A model generated the notes under the pieces. It saw only the letters and a list, made by a program, of their open reading frames with translations. It was not told where the DNA came from and made no database searches. From Planctomycetota bacterium (GTDB lineage Bacteria > Planctomycetota > Phycisphaerae > Sedimentisphaerales > Anaerobacaceae): DNA of 39,857 nt. Of the stretch, positions 25,918 to 34,347 are shown piece by piece (the first letter of the stretch is position 1; each line of letters opens with the position of its first letter). Where the stretch lies: positions 2,591,841-2,631,697 of the forward strand of contig CP070715.1 of NCBI GenBank assembly GCA_020350405.1. Direction: 5' to 3'. The translations under genes and the position numbers were made by a program.

Positions 25918-26343
25918 ATGACAGAAAATAAAGAACACGATTGGGAAAATATAACATTGAAGTCACTGGAGGCGAAGTTGCGGTCTCTCTCGGAGCTGCA
26001 AGTTCCCCCGTCTCTTAGAGGGAAGCTTCTTGCCAGCATTCCTGAAAGACAGGCAAGAGTGGCGCCAGCACATCCTGTTCAATGGCGGCTTGGAGCTTGG
26101 GGTTTTGGGGCGGCGGCCGTTGTGGTCTTGATTTTGGCGTTAATGTTTTTGCCGAATTATGGTCCATCCGTGCCATCAAAAACGTTAATAATGGACCTAA
26201 ACGATAAGACGATAGACCTAAATGATAAACCGGCAGACCTAAACGAAGGTTTCACACACTACATAATGACGGACCAGAACAGTGCGCGTGCCATTGACGT
26301 TGGGCTGCGTCGTTTACGGTGGCCAACGGTCAAGTCAAAATGA
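25918..26343 (+). CDS. Putative anti-sigma factor, single-pass membrane protein
   Basis: It starts 2 bp after the sigma factor stop, so the two are co-transcribed and probably coupled. The 141-residue product has an N-terminal cytoplasmic part of about 60 residues (SLEAKLRSLSELQVPPSLRGKLLASIPER), which resembles the start of many planctomycete anti-sigma factors. One transmembrane helix (about 61-80, GAAAVVVLILALMFLP) and a short outer part with three tandem DLNDK-like heptads follow. The HxxxCxxC zinc motif of ZAS anti-sigma factors is missing. The role is inferred from position and topology. Its last bases overlap the next gene by ATGA. Confidence 0.6.
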   Translation: MTENKEHDWENITLKSLEAKLRSLSELQVPPSLRGKLLASIPERQARVAPAHPVQWRLGAWGFGAAAVVVLILALMFLPNYGPSVPSKTLIMDLNDKTIDLNDKPADLNEGFTHYIMTDQNSARAIDVGLRRLRWPTVKSK

Positions 26344-26813
26344 ATCTGGACAAAAAAATTGAACCGTGGTATGCTTTGCTAGCCCGAAGCCTTCATTCGA
26401 GGTTTTGTGGTGAATGTCAGTTGAAGAGAGAAAAGATGGGAAAGGAAGAAGGTATAGATGAAGGGGATACAGACTTACAGGCTGAAGAGACGAGAACTTC
26501 CTTACTGGCCATTATGTCTGTGGTGTTTGGGATATCAGGTCCTTTTCTGTTGGGGGCTATGTGGATAGTATCATTTTTATCATTTCACAATTTAATTATA
26601 TCAGGTCCCTACACAATAACGCTCTTTTCTTGCGGCCTAGCATGGATATTAGGGCTCGTATTAGGGATAAAATCGCTCACGCAGATAGAAAACAGCCAGG
26701 GGCAATTAGTGGGAAAGGTATATGCCATTGTGGGGATTTCCATATCTGCAGTTTGGATGCTTTTGATTTTAGCAGGTCTACTTTTGCCTGCTCTTTATTA
26801 CATCAACAGCTGA
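26340..26813 (+). CDS. Small membrane protein, DUF4190-like
   Basis: The ATG at 26340 overlaps the previous stop by 4 bases. The 157-residue protein has a basic N-terminus with CGEC (FCGECQLKR), an acidic linker (EEGIDEGDTDLQAEE) and three hydrophobic segments. It contains the pattern GLAWILGLVLGIKSL...GQLVGKVYAIVGISIS, which is characteristic of DUF4190 proteins. That family has no assigned function; members are often found with stress or envelope genes. An internal ATG at 26436 after GAGAG could give a shorter form without the Cys part. It forms the third gene of the sigma module. Confidence 0.75.
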   Translation: MNLDKKIEPWYALLARSLHSRFCGECQLKREKMGKEEGIDEGDTDLQAEETRTSLLAIMSVVFGISGPFLLGAMWIVSFLSFHNLIISGPYTITLFSCGLAWILGLVLGIKSLTQIENSQGQLVGKVYAIVGISISAVWMLLILAGLLLPALYYINS

Positions 26814-26820
26814 ATATTTG

Positions 26821-26896
26821 ACTTTCAAGTTTAGCCTGTTCGCTTGAACAAATTACTAAAGGATTTAATAGAATAGAGAAATGGCTGAAACAGTAG
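26821..26896 (+). pseudogene. Remnant of an aspartate aminotransferase 3' end
   Basis: This stretch aligns without gaps to aspC 25122-25197, with about 61 of 76 bases identical. Read in the aspC frame it encodes SLACSLEQITKGFNRIEKW-LKQ and stops at the same place. Eight codon differences (including the stop) are synonymous, which shows that it evolved as coding DNA. No other part of an aminotransferase precedes it. It contains the start codon of the next gene in another frame. Confidence 0.8.
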
Positions 26897-29800
26897 AAAC
26901 AAGAAGACGTATCGCTTTATCGGGCTGGCCGATGATATTTTTCTGGCTTGGAATGCTGATTTTCGCATTCCATGCCAGTACTCATATGGTTGGTGCCGGT
27001 GATACCTGGGTCGCGATGGCCTGTGGTCGGCATTTTATCAATCACGGCGTAGACACTGTGGAACCCTTCAGCGCCAATTCACACCGGGCCGGGCCGACAG
27101 AGCAAGATATAAAAAAATGGCCCCAGTGGGCTCAAAGGATTACGGAGGCGGTTGGTCTTGAGACAGTCAAATACTGGCATCCCACCGGCTGGGTCAATCA
27201 GAACTGGCTGACGCACGCTCTTTTTTACTGGCTGACCCACTTATCACCGTTCGCAGACGCCGAGACTTATTCATTTAACACTCTTGTTTACTGGAAGTTC
27301 GTTATTTACATAATCACAATTGTCTGTGTTTATTACACTGGTCGATTGTTAGGTGTCAATCCGGCTCTGTCGGCGGTTTTTGCCTGCTTTGCGCTGTTCG
27401 CAGGCCGCTCCTTCCTCGATATCCGTCCCGCAGGGTTCTCCAACCTTCTCGTGGCGGTTTTTGTCCTCGTACTTGTTCTTGCTACCTATCGGAATATATT
27501 GTACATCTGGCTCATAGTACCGGTCACGGTATTTTGGTGTAACGTCCACGGCGGATACATATACGTTTTCATAATTCTCATGCCTTTTATAAGACTATAC
27601 ATGCCGACCGCCTTACCGAAAAAATGGTCCGTTGCCTTAAATGTCGCAACCTATCTTGTTTTCTTACTTGTCCTTGCCAAGTTTCACAGTAAGCAGTTAA
27701 ATCCGGTTTTCTTAAAACTCTTTCTGTTGTTGGTTTTGGTGACCGCTTTAGATATTGTACAAATCCTCTCTAAGGACAAATTTGCTTCCATCGGCATGAG
27801 GGGTCTTTGTCATACCGTTGCCGCCAGTGTTGTGACTTTTTTAGCAGTGATTGTTTTCAATCCTTTCCATCTGACTAACCTGACCCACACTTTCATCATC
27901 AGCGTCAGCGAACACGCCAAGATGTGGCGTACAGTCAACGAATGGCATCCTGCTTTTGCATGGAGCAATCCTGTGGGCACGGGCTTTCCTTTTTTGGTTT
28001 TGTTTATTTTAAGTATCGGCTTGGTTTTTCTCTGGTTTTTCAGTCGCTTTTTCATGCCTAAGCTTTTGAAAGCGCCAAAGAACGAACTTGATACACAGAA
28101 AAAACTGTTCGAAATACTGTCAAAGATTTTCGGCTGCGCAGCCGCCGTCTTAATCTGTTGGGTCACATTTATTTCGTTTTCATTCATCCGGCCCAATGCA
28201 GCCGATTTGTTTATTTGCGCTGTATTCGTAGGTATTCTGTTGCTTAGTATCTACAAAAGCGTTCACTTTATCTATTTTTCGCTCTTGTTAGTACTGGTCG
28301 CCTTGTGGTCTGGGGACGCCGATGCCGGCTATACCGGTCGGTATATCTATCCGTTTTGTATATTGCCGGCATATCTCGTACTGCATATACTTGCCCCAAT
28401 GCTCTCAAAAACCGTCAAAATCAGGCCGACGAATATCATCTTTGTAACGGCCACGGCGATTACTGCGCTGTTATTGATGATGGTGCTGTTTAATCCTTTC
28501 AAATTCGATATGTCGGCGTGGGATGTTAGGCAACTTCTCACTTTGAACCGGCCGTGGCGTCCGAGGTATGAAGCCAACCTTTCTTTAAGATATACGCATT
28601 TATTCACGGTGCTTTATATTATAAACATCTCCTCGGTTACTATTTATTTAATGCTAAAACCCATGCGAAAGTTATTTGGCCATCCGCCAAATAGAACCGA
28701 AGAAGAATATCGAGATGATTCATATCAACTACCAAAAATTGATTTGGCCTTAATGGCTGTTGCCGCCCTTACTATCTATATGGCCTATCGCTCCCGCAGA
28801 TTTATTCCGATAGCAGCTATCGCAGCCTGCCCGCTTGTTGCGATGTTCATTGACCAGATGACTCGTACTATCTCGGCCGCACGCAACTTCCACAGCCGAA
28901 ACTCTCTTGCCGTCAGCCCGATGCCATACTACCTGCAAGTCTTTTTCTCTCTTGTCGCTGTCGCTGCAGTTGTATTCTTTGGCACATGGTGGGGACTTAA
29001 ATTTAAGCGTGTTTATCTGGACGAATGGCCGGCCGACCCGAAATTGAATTCTGTTTTTATCCGGATGACTGCCTCACACGCCAAGCCATTTTACGCCGGT
29101 AAGTTCATTAAAGACAACAGGTTAGAGGGGAAGATGCTTAATTACTGGACCGAAGGCGGCTTCATCGCATGGGCGCAGGAACCCGACCCGGACACAGGCC
29201 GCACTCCTCTGCAATTGTATATGGACGGCAGAGCACAGGCAGCCTATGAGCCAGAAGTCTATCAGGACTGGTCCAACATTATGGCGGGAGGACCGTCCGT
29301 CCAGATTGCAAAGATAAGAAGGCAGAAACTTGATTATGCAAAGGTGGGACGGTGGGTAGGCGATGAGCTAAAAAAGCGCGATGTCTGGGCGGCCTTAATG
29401 CCCCTGTCCGACCCAAAGGTTTATAATGGTCCTTTTGTAAAAGGGATTGAACGTAATGGTGATTGGCAGCTTGCCTTCTTTAATAACAAGCAGAAACTGT
29501 ATGTTGATAGGACCACCCCACAAGGCAAGGAACTTTTAGAAGGTATATTTAACGGCAAGACGCGCTATCCCGATGATTTCTCCAGAAACCTTATAATTGC
29601 CCATAATATGCTCTTCTTTGGTGTGGGAGAGGATACGAAGAAGCGTGGACTTGACTTTGCAATCAAAGCCTTTGAGTCAAACCCATCGCAAGCTCCGATG
29701 CGGGAAATAATATTTGCTTCGAAATTCGCCGAGTTAAGGCCCCGTATTAATGCTTTCTGTAAGAATTATTTTGATGACTTTGCAAAAAATAAGGACCTTT

Positions 29801-29973
29801 ACGCCAAGCAGGATGGCTACCTCCACAGAATCTGGGCCGTATTGATTGCCACCGACTATTTGCAGAAAGTCGCCAGGATGGAGAAAAACACCCAACTTGT
29901 GCAGTTCTATGAGGTCAGGAAGCAGCAGTACAACGAAGAACAAAAACCGCTGCGCAGAACAAAAAGATGGTAA
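26881..29973 (+). CDS. Large polytopic membrane protein, GT-C glycosyltransferase-like
   Basis: This 1030-residue protein begins at an ATG inside the aminotransferase remnant, with only a weak AGAG upstream. Residues about 15-700 hold 12 or more hydrophobic segments. The first outer loop has DTWVAMACGRHFINHG and further on WVNQNWLTHALFYW, the acidic and aromatic loop pattern of GT-C fold enzymes that take polyprenyl-linked sugars. After the last helix (about 685-705) comes a soluble domain of about 325 residues with FIKDNRLEGKMLNYWTEGGFIAW and LYMDGRAQAAY. That arrangement is often seen in large planctomycete membrane proteins of this type. The next gene, 3 bp on, is a DPM1-type GT2 enzyme, which would make the polyprenyl-phosphate sugar donor. 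The exact reaction is inferred, not shown. Confidence 0.75.
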   Translation: MAETVETRRRIALSGWPMIFFWLGMLIFAFHASTHMVGAGDTWVAMACGRHFINHGVDTVEPFSANSHRAGPTEQDIKKWPQWAQRITEAVGLETVKYWHPTGWVNQNWLTHALFYWLTHLSPFADAETYSFNTLVYWKFVIYIITIVCVYYTGRLLGVNPALSAVFACFALFAGRSFLDIRPAGFSNLLVAVFVLVLVLATYRNILYIWLIVPVTVFWCNVHGGYIYVFIILMPFIRLYMPTALPKKWSVALNVATYLVFLLVLAKFHSKQLNPVFLKLFLLLVLVTALDIVQILSKDKFASIGMRGLCHTVAASVVTFLAVIVFNPFHLTNLTHTFIISVSEHAKMWRTVNEWHPAFAWSNPVGTGFPFLVLFILSIGLVFLWFFSRFFMPKLLKAPKNELDTQKKLFEILSKIFGCAAAVLICWVTFISFSFIRPNAADLFICAVFVGILLLSIYKSVHFIYFSLLLVLVALWSGDADAGYTGRYIYPFCILPAYLVLHILAPMLSKTVKIRPTNIIFVTATAITALLLMMVLFNPFKFDMSAWDVRQLLTLNRPWRPRYEANLSLRYTHLFTVLYIINISSVTIYLMLKPMRKLFGHPPNRTEEEYRDDSYQLPKIDLALMAVAALTIYMAYRSRRFIPIAAIAACPLVAMFIDQMTRTISAARNFHSRNSLAVSPMPYYLQVFFSLVAVAAVVFFGTWWGLKFKRVYLDEWPADPKLNSVFIRMTASHAKPFYAGKFIKDNRLEGKMLNYWTEGGFIAWAQEPDPDTGRTPLQLYMDGRAQAAYEPEVYQDWSNIMAGGPSVQIAKIRRQKLDYAKVGRWVGDELKKRDVWAALMPLSDPKVYNGPFVKGIERNGDWQLAFFNNKQKLYVDRTTPQGKELLEGIFNGKTRYPDDFSRNLIIAHNMLFFGVGEDTKKRGLDFAIKAFESNPSQAPMREIIFASKFAELRPRINAFCKNYFDDFAKNKDLYAKQDGYLHRIWAVLIATDYLQKVARMEKNTQLVQFYEVRKQQYNEEQKPLRRTKRW

Positions 29974-29976
29974 AAT

Positions 29977-30726
29977 ATGATAAAGGATAACTTGCCAGAT
30001 GCCGGCGTTGATTCAAGGGGGCAAGTTGCTATTTCTGTCAGCATTTTCTTTCCCTGCTATAACGAACAAGACAATGTCGGCCACGTTGTGGAACAGGCAC
30101 TTGCCGTGCTAAAGAAGCTGAATGTGGACTTTGAAGTAATCATCGTTGACGACGGCAGTTCCGATGCTACCGGCCGAATCGCTGATGAAATCTCGCGCCG
30201 GGATGACAGTATAAAAGTGGTTCACCATCCCACTAATCTTGGTTATGGCGCTGCCCTGCAATCCGGCTTTAAAGCAGCTACCAAAGAACTTGTCTTTTAT
30301 ACTGATGGTGACGGTCAGTTCGATATCAACGAAATGCCACCTTTGCTGCCTCTGATGACGGAGTATGATGTTGTTAGTTGCTATCGACTGAACCGTCGGG
30401 ACCCCCTTATACGCAAGGTGAACGGCTGGTGCTGGACAAAATTGGTTTGTCTGCTGTTTGGTATGGAAATCCGAGATATTGACTGTGCTTTTAAGTTATA
30501 CAAAAGAGAAATTTTTGACAACATTAAGTTGACAAGCACCGGTGCTTTGATTGATACTGAAATCTTGGCGCGAGCTATCCGCAGGGGCTATCGCATCGCT
30601 CAGAAAGGTGTGCACCATTATCCACGAACCGCCGGCGCACAGACCGGCGCCAACTTAAGGGTAATATATCGCGCGTTCAAGGAGCTGTTTAGACTCCGCA
30701 GTCAAATCCGAAGCGAGAAATGGTAA
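29977..30726 (+). CDS. Family 2 glycosyltransferase, polyprenyl-phosphate sugar synthase type
   Basis: It starts 3 bp after the membrane protein, so the two are an operon. The 249-residue enzyme has a GT-A fold: FFPCYNEQDNVGHVV, VIIVDDGSSDATG (nucleotide-sugar binding), and the metal site YTDGDGQFD. The acceptor-side motif DIDCAFKLYKRE follows, in a single domain without C-terminal membrane helices. This matches the dolichol/undecaprenyl-phosphate mannose or glucose synthase group. The probable product is a lipid-linked sugar used by the neighbouring GT-C-like protein for envelope glycosylation. The sugar identity cannot be read from the sequence. Confidence 0.9.
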   Translation: MIKDNLPDAGVDSRGQVAISVSIFFPCYNEQDNVGHVVEQALAVLKKLNVDFEVIIVDDGSSDATGRIADEISRRDDSIKVVHHPTNLGYGAALQSGFKAATKELVFYTDGDGQFDINEMPPLLPLMTEYDVVSCYRLNRRDPLIRKVNGWCWTKLVCLLFGMEIRDIDCAFKLYKREIFDNIKLTSTGALIDTEILARAIRRGYRIAQKGVHHYPRTAGAQTGANLRVIYRAFKELFRLRSQIRSEKW

Positions 30727-30745
30727 TTCAGACTCAGTCTGAGAT

Positions 30746-32680
30746 ATGAATGAAGAAAAAGTGAATCTGTTTATCTACGGTTCGCTACGCGAGCGCGGAA
30801 TTTTCAAATCTGTCAGCGGTTTGGGATTCACGTTGAAACATTGGTTGACTGATGACCAGACTCTCCTAGCGGAACCTGCTTTACTTCCGGGCTACCGCAA
30901 GGTCAGTCCCGATAATGTTTATTTCTACGCGGTTGAGAGCCCCTCTTCGAGAATTGAGGGGGTTGTAATCTACGATGTTCCAGCCCGGGCGATGGCGGAA
31001 ATTGACAAATATGAGGGAAAGCGCTATGACAGGGAAGCGGTCAAAGTGAACACGGCCAGAGGTTTTGTCGAGGCTCAGGCGTATTTAGCAAGTCATGAGT
31101 CTATGAGAAAGCACTTTGGTGACCGGTTCCATGTTAATTTGATACACGAGCTTTGGCTGCGTAAACGAATTGCCAGATTTATTAGGAAGCATACGCGCCC
31201 CGGGGAGCAGACCGCGGATGCCGAATTGGAGCGCCAGGCCGACAGGGAGCTGCTTGGCACAACCGAGCGAGACCTGGTCATTAGCCATTACCGTACTGAC
31301 GCGGTAAGTGATTACTACCTTGAGCGCGAGCTTGACCGTCCCCGACAAAGCATAAAGCATTTGTATGGCGACCCCCAAGCTCGGCCTTTTATTGAGAATT
31401 ATTTGGCCCTTGTCATGAGACAGGTTTTGCTTAATCAACTCGAAGAGAAAATTCAATTCCGATACCGGTTTGGCCTTGACCACATGCGCACTTCGGAAAG
31501 GTACTTTGGTCGGTCTGTTAGTCTCCTTGCGGCTTTGCAGATAATAAATGCAAACAGTTCGGCCGTTGATGTGATTGTTGAGCGGTGCCTTGAAACAATG
31601 CCCTACGAGAAGAAAGACCTTATTGATTACGTCAAGTACGCGGTAGGGGCCGCGAGGAGCATTTTTGATGCTCGTGTTGTTGAGGCGCATTTGAATCGCA
31701 TTCGTTCCAGCCTTCAGCCTGGCCTGGTGCCGCTTGGAGCCGAGATAGAGTTGAGCGATCTCGGCTATGCAGCCGTTGAGCCGCAGAGGAGCTCCAAAAG
31801 GGCCTCGGACCCCATATATGATGATTTTCGTTATTTTCATGATTTTTGCATGGACGTTTTGTCGTGGAAGCTGGGAGGGTATATTGATGACCACTCCGGG
31901 TCGACGGACCAAGCGCGTCGACTTGGGTTCCTTGAGTTGGCGCCGGGCAGGCTGAACATTGCCGGGGAGCTGTCTCGCGCGGCAACCGCCGACCCATGGC
32001 TTCTTAATCAATTAATTCGTGAGATTGTTATCTTCTATAATGTAACGCCGCACAGTCTACACCTTTCCTTCCAGCTTCGCAGGAACCAAATCGGCAAGCA
32101 AAAAGTGCTGCCCTTACCGTTTGTCAAGTGTCTGCTTGTTCTCGGTGGTGGTCTGCAGCAGAAAGATACCGGCAGACTGTGGGTTTCCAGAATGGGCTAT
32201 GATGAGATAACACAGCGCGAATATGGCGAAGAGCTTGTCTTTGCAAGGACCAGCAAACGCAGATGGTATCTGGGCGGAGATGAAATCGCGGATAGGCCCC
32301 CGGCGCAGGCAACCACGTATGTCCAGCAGTATAAATTTATTCGTCTGCACAAAAGAGCCAATTATGAGCCCTTAATACTGTGCCTTAAAGGCCTGCAGTT
32401 GGCCTATAACCCGGCTGACTATCTAAGTACTGAGCAACTGAGAAGCAGCAAAAGGCTCCAGCAGCAGTATGAGGATTTGAAAAGGTGGGCTGCCGAACCC
32501 ACAGAAATTAGTCCGCAGACAATAAGCAGGTTTTTAAATACCGTCCAGACCGGCTTGATGAATGAAGGGCACCACCGTCCGGCCCATAAGTTGCACTATA
32601 TTGATTGGGCACTGAGCGCCATTGATGTACAGCTGCGCATGTTCAACAAACAAATCAGGAAATCACTCAGTAGGTCCTGA
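30746..32680 (+). CDS. Gamma-glutamylcyclotransferase (AIG2-like) domain fused to an amidoligase-like domain
   Basis: The 644-residue protein begins with a GGCT/AIG2 fold (about 1-120): FIYGSLRERG at 9-18, the EGVVIYDV strand, and the DKYEGKRYDRE segment with candidate catalytic Glu90. Residues about 125-320 are helical and basic. From about 325 the sequence has features of the glutamine-synthetase-fold carboxylate-amine ligases: an E-x-E strand GAEIEL at 331-336, a second acidic strand LELAPG at 396-401, and the His strand HSLHLSF at 436-442. Then come GGGLQQKDTG and further conserved-looking aromatic segments. A ligase joined to a cyclotransferase suggests making or editing gamma-glutamyl-type amide bonds. 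The ligase call is a motif-level inference. It follows the GT2 gene by 19 bp and its 3' end overlaps the convergent NUDIX gene by 18 bp. Confidence 0.7.
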   Translation: MNEEKVNLFIYGSLRERGIFKSVSGLGFTLKHWLTDDQTLLAEPALLPGYRKVSPDNVYFYAVESPSSRIEGVVIYDVPARAMAEIDKYEGKRYDREAVKVNTARGFVEAQAYLASHESMRKHFGDRFHVNLIHELWLRKRIARFIRKHTRPGEQTADAELERQADRELLGTTERDLVISHYRTDAVSDYYLERELDRPRQSIKHLYGDPQARPFIENYLALVMRQVLLNQLEEKIQFRYRFGLDHMRTSERYFGRSVSLLAALQIINANSSAVDVIVERCLETMPYEKKDLIDYVKYAVGAARSIFDARVVEAHLNRIRSSLQPGLVPLGAEIELSDLGYAAVEPQRSSKRASDPIYDDFRYFHDFCMDVLSWKLGGYIDDHSGSTDQARRLGFLELAPGRLNIAGELSRAATADPWLLNQLIREIVIFYNVTPHSLHLSFQLRRNQIGKQKVLPLPFVKCLLVLGGGLQQKDTGRLWVSRMGYDEITQREYGEELVFARTSKRRWYLGGDEIADRPPAQATTYVQQYKFIRLHKRANYEPLILCLKGLQLAYNPADYLSTEQLRSSKRLQQQYEDLKRWAAEPTEISPQTISRFLNTVQTGLMNEGHHRPAHKLHYIDWALSAIDVQLRMFNKQIRKSLSRS

Positions 32681-33172
32681 CGGCTTTGTCTTTCTTCTCT
32701 TTTGGTTCAACCGATAAATTTTTTTTCTTTTTAGGTTCTTTATCGCGAACTTGGCCACTTCGTCATGGTCAAATGCCATGTCCTCGGGCAATTTTTCGAT
32801 GTCGAACCATCGTGCATTTGCTGCATCATCGCCGGCTTTTATCTGGTTCAGCCCCTTTTTCACAATGCCTATGAATGCAATGGTGATTTGTCTGCCCCTC
32901 GGGTCACGACCAACGGTGCCGAAGGTGTGCATCTGTTCCAGAGACACATCTACCAGACCTGTCTCCTCTGCCAGTTCTCTGGCTGCGGCGTCTTCAAGTT
33001 CTTCGGCCATGCCCACAAATCCCCCTGGCACAGCCCATTTGCCTTTGAATGGGTCATTCCTCCGTTTGACCAATAGCAGTTTGGCTTTATTTCGGAAAAA
33101 GCCAAAGACGACGGCATCGACAGTGACCATCGGCCTCGGCCAATCATAAATATATTTGCTCTTCTTAGCCAT
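32663..33172 (-). CDS. NUDIX hydrolase
   Basis: The ATG at 33172 (MAKKSKYIYDW) follows AGGTGGG; an in-frame start at 33235 would overlap the divergent promoter region. The 169-residue enzyme has a complete Nudix box, G-x5-E-x7-REL-x-EETGL, in GGFVGMAEELEDAAARELAEETGL, where the glutamates bind the metal. The segment KGKWAVPGGF and a C-terminal WFDIEKLP strand fit the ADP-ribose/NAD-related or general nucleoside-diphosphate subgroup, but the substrate cannot be fixed. The tail is very basic (KRKKIYRLNQKRRKTK). Confidence 0.92.
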   Translation of the reverse strand: MAKKSKYIYDWPRPMVTVDAVVFGFFRNKAKLLLVKRRNDPFKGKWAVPGGFVGMAEELEDAAARELAEETGLVDVSLEQMHTFGTVGRDPRGRQITIAFIGIVKKGLNQIKAGDDAANARWFDIEKLPEDMAFDHDEVAKFAIKNLKRKKIYRLNQKRRKTKPSGPTE

Positions 33173-33216
33173 ATCAAATAAACCCACCTTTAGACGATTA
33201 ATGGCGAGTAATCGAT

Positions 33217-33245
33217 AATTTAGTAGGCCAGTCATCGATAATCAA
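33217..33245 (-). promoter_or_regulatory. Promoter of the NUDIX gene
   Basis: On the minus strand TTGATT (33240-33245), a 17-bp spacer and TAAATT (33217-33222). It lies in a 118-bp divergent region rich in ATCGATAAT and AATCAATAATCAA repeats. Confidence 0.5.
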
Positions 33246-33252
33246 TAATCAA

Positions 33253-33281
33253 TTGCTCAAAATCTCCATTTTGCTTACAAT
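33253..33281 (+). promoter_or_regulatory. Promoter of the GT9 gene, near-leaderless
   Basis: TTGCTC (33253-33258), a 17-bp spacer and TACAAT (33276-33281), the latter five of six. The expected start point, near 33288, is within a few bases of the ATG at 33291, and no Shine-Dalgarno sequence is present. Confidence 0.5.
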
Positions 33282-33290
33282 TGTCCCGTT

Positions 33291-34328
33291 ATGTCGGAAG
33301 ATTTCAAAAACATCCTTTTAATCAAGCCGAGCTCGCTGGGTGATGTGGTGCAGGCTTTGCCGGCACTTTCTGCCTTGCACAGGAGTTTTCCTGCCGCCAA
33401 GATTAGCTGGCTCATTCGACCGGAGTTTGCAGAACTTGTTGAAAATCATCCTCATTTGACCGAGACAATCCTTTTTGACCGCAAGTTCCTCGGTAAGGCC
33501 TGGTTCCATCCACACGCATTGTTTTGCCTGCTGTCACTTATTCGGCAACTTCGCCGTAGTCAATTCGATCTCGTAATCGACTTACAAGGTCTTTTCAGAA
33601 CCGCTTGCTTGGGCTGGCTCTCTGGCTGCAAAAAGCGCTTTGGAATGACCAACGCCAGAGAATTCGCTCATATCTTTTACACGCATAAAACCCGGCGGGA
33701 CCAGAATTCAATTCACGTGGTCGATTACTACTTGAAGATAGTGCGGGCTGTGGGTGCTTTCGAGATAGAAGTCCAATTTTTGTTGCCGGTTAGCTCCAAC
33801 GCTGCCGATTCGGTCAACAAGCTGCTGGAGAGTCATGACATCAAACCTGACAACTATGCGGTTTTTGTGCCGGCTTCTGCGCACAAGTCAAAGTGTTGGC
33901 CGGCTTGCAATTTTGCCTCTTTGGCAGAAAAGATGGCGGCAAAGTTTGGGCTTTCAATCATTTTAGTTGGTACAGAGCCTGAGAGGCTTATCACCGAAGA
34001 GATTGTATCGGCCTCAAATTTCAAGGTGACGAATTTTACGAGCTTGACGACTCTGCCCGAACTGGTGGCTTTGTTTAATGGAGCGAGGGTTGTGGTGAGC
34101 AATGATACCGGCCCGGGACATATAGCGGCAGCCCTGGGCGTACCACTGGTCATGATTTTTGGGCCGTCAAATCCGATAAGACTTTTTCCGTATGGCAGAG
34201 CCGAAACGCTGGTAGCTGTCGACCCTTTCGGACGCGGGCTAGGATTGCAGAGCACCGATCCCGCCCATGCGATAGAGGCTATAACCGTCGATGAGGTTTA
34301 CAGAAAGGTGTGTGAGCAGATAAGTTAG
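33291..34328 (+). CDS. Family 9 glycosyltransferase (heptosyltransferase-like)
   Basis: The 345-residue protein has the two-domain GT-B layout of ADP-heptose:LPS heptosyltransferases. The N-terminal part has ILLIKPSSLGDVVQALPAL and FDLVIDLQGLFRTA. The C-terminal donor-binding half has FVPASAHKSKCWP and VVSNDTGPGHIAAALGVPLVMIFGPSNP. The enzyme adds heptose or a related sugar to the lipopolysaccharide inner core at the cytoplasmic face. With the GT2/GT-C pair upstream it points to envelope polysaccharide synthesis. It is divergent from the NUDIX gene and convergent with ileS, whose stop is only 19 bp away. Confidence 0.93.
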   Translation: MSEDFKNILLIKPSSLGDVVQALPALSALHRSFPAAKISWLIRPEFAELVENHPHLTETILFDRKFLGKAWFHPHALFCLLSLIRQLRRSQFDLVIDLQGLFRTACLGWLSGCKKRFGMTNAREFAHIFYTHKTRRDQNSIHVVDYYLKIVRAVGAFEIEVQFLLPVSSNAADSVNKLLESHDIKPDNYAVFVPASAHKSKCWPACNFASLAEKMAAKFGLSIILVGTEPERLITEEIVSASNFKVTNFTSLTTLPELVALFNGARVVVSNDTGPGHIAAALGVPLVMIFGPSNPIRLFPYGRAETLVAVDPFGRGLGLQSTDPAHAIEAITVDEVYRKVCEQIS

Positions 34329-34347
34329 TGCGGCATACAGTTTTTTA

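Noticed and set aside
25122-26896. Active mobile element bounded by direct repeats
   Set aside because: The two flanking copies are only about 80 percent identical and no integrase or transposase lies between them. Any insertion is old, so it is treated as a remnant, not a live element.
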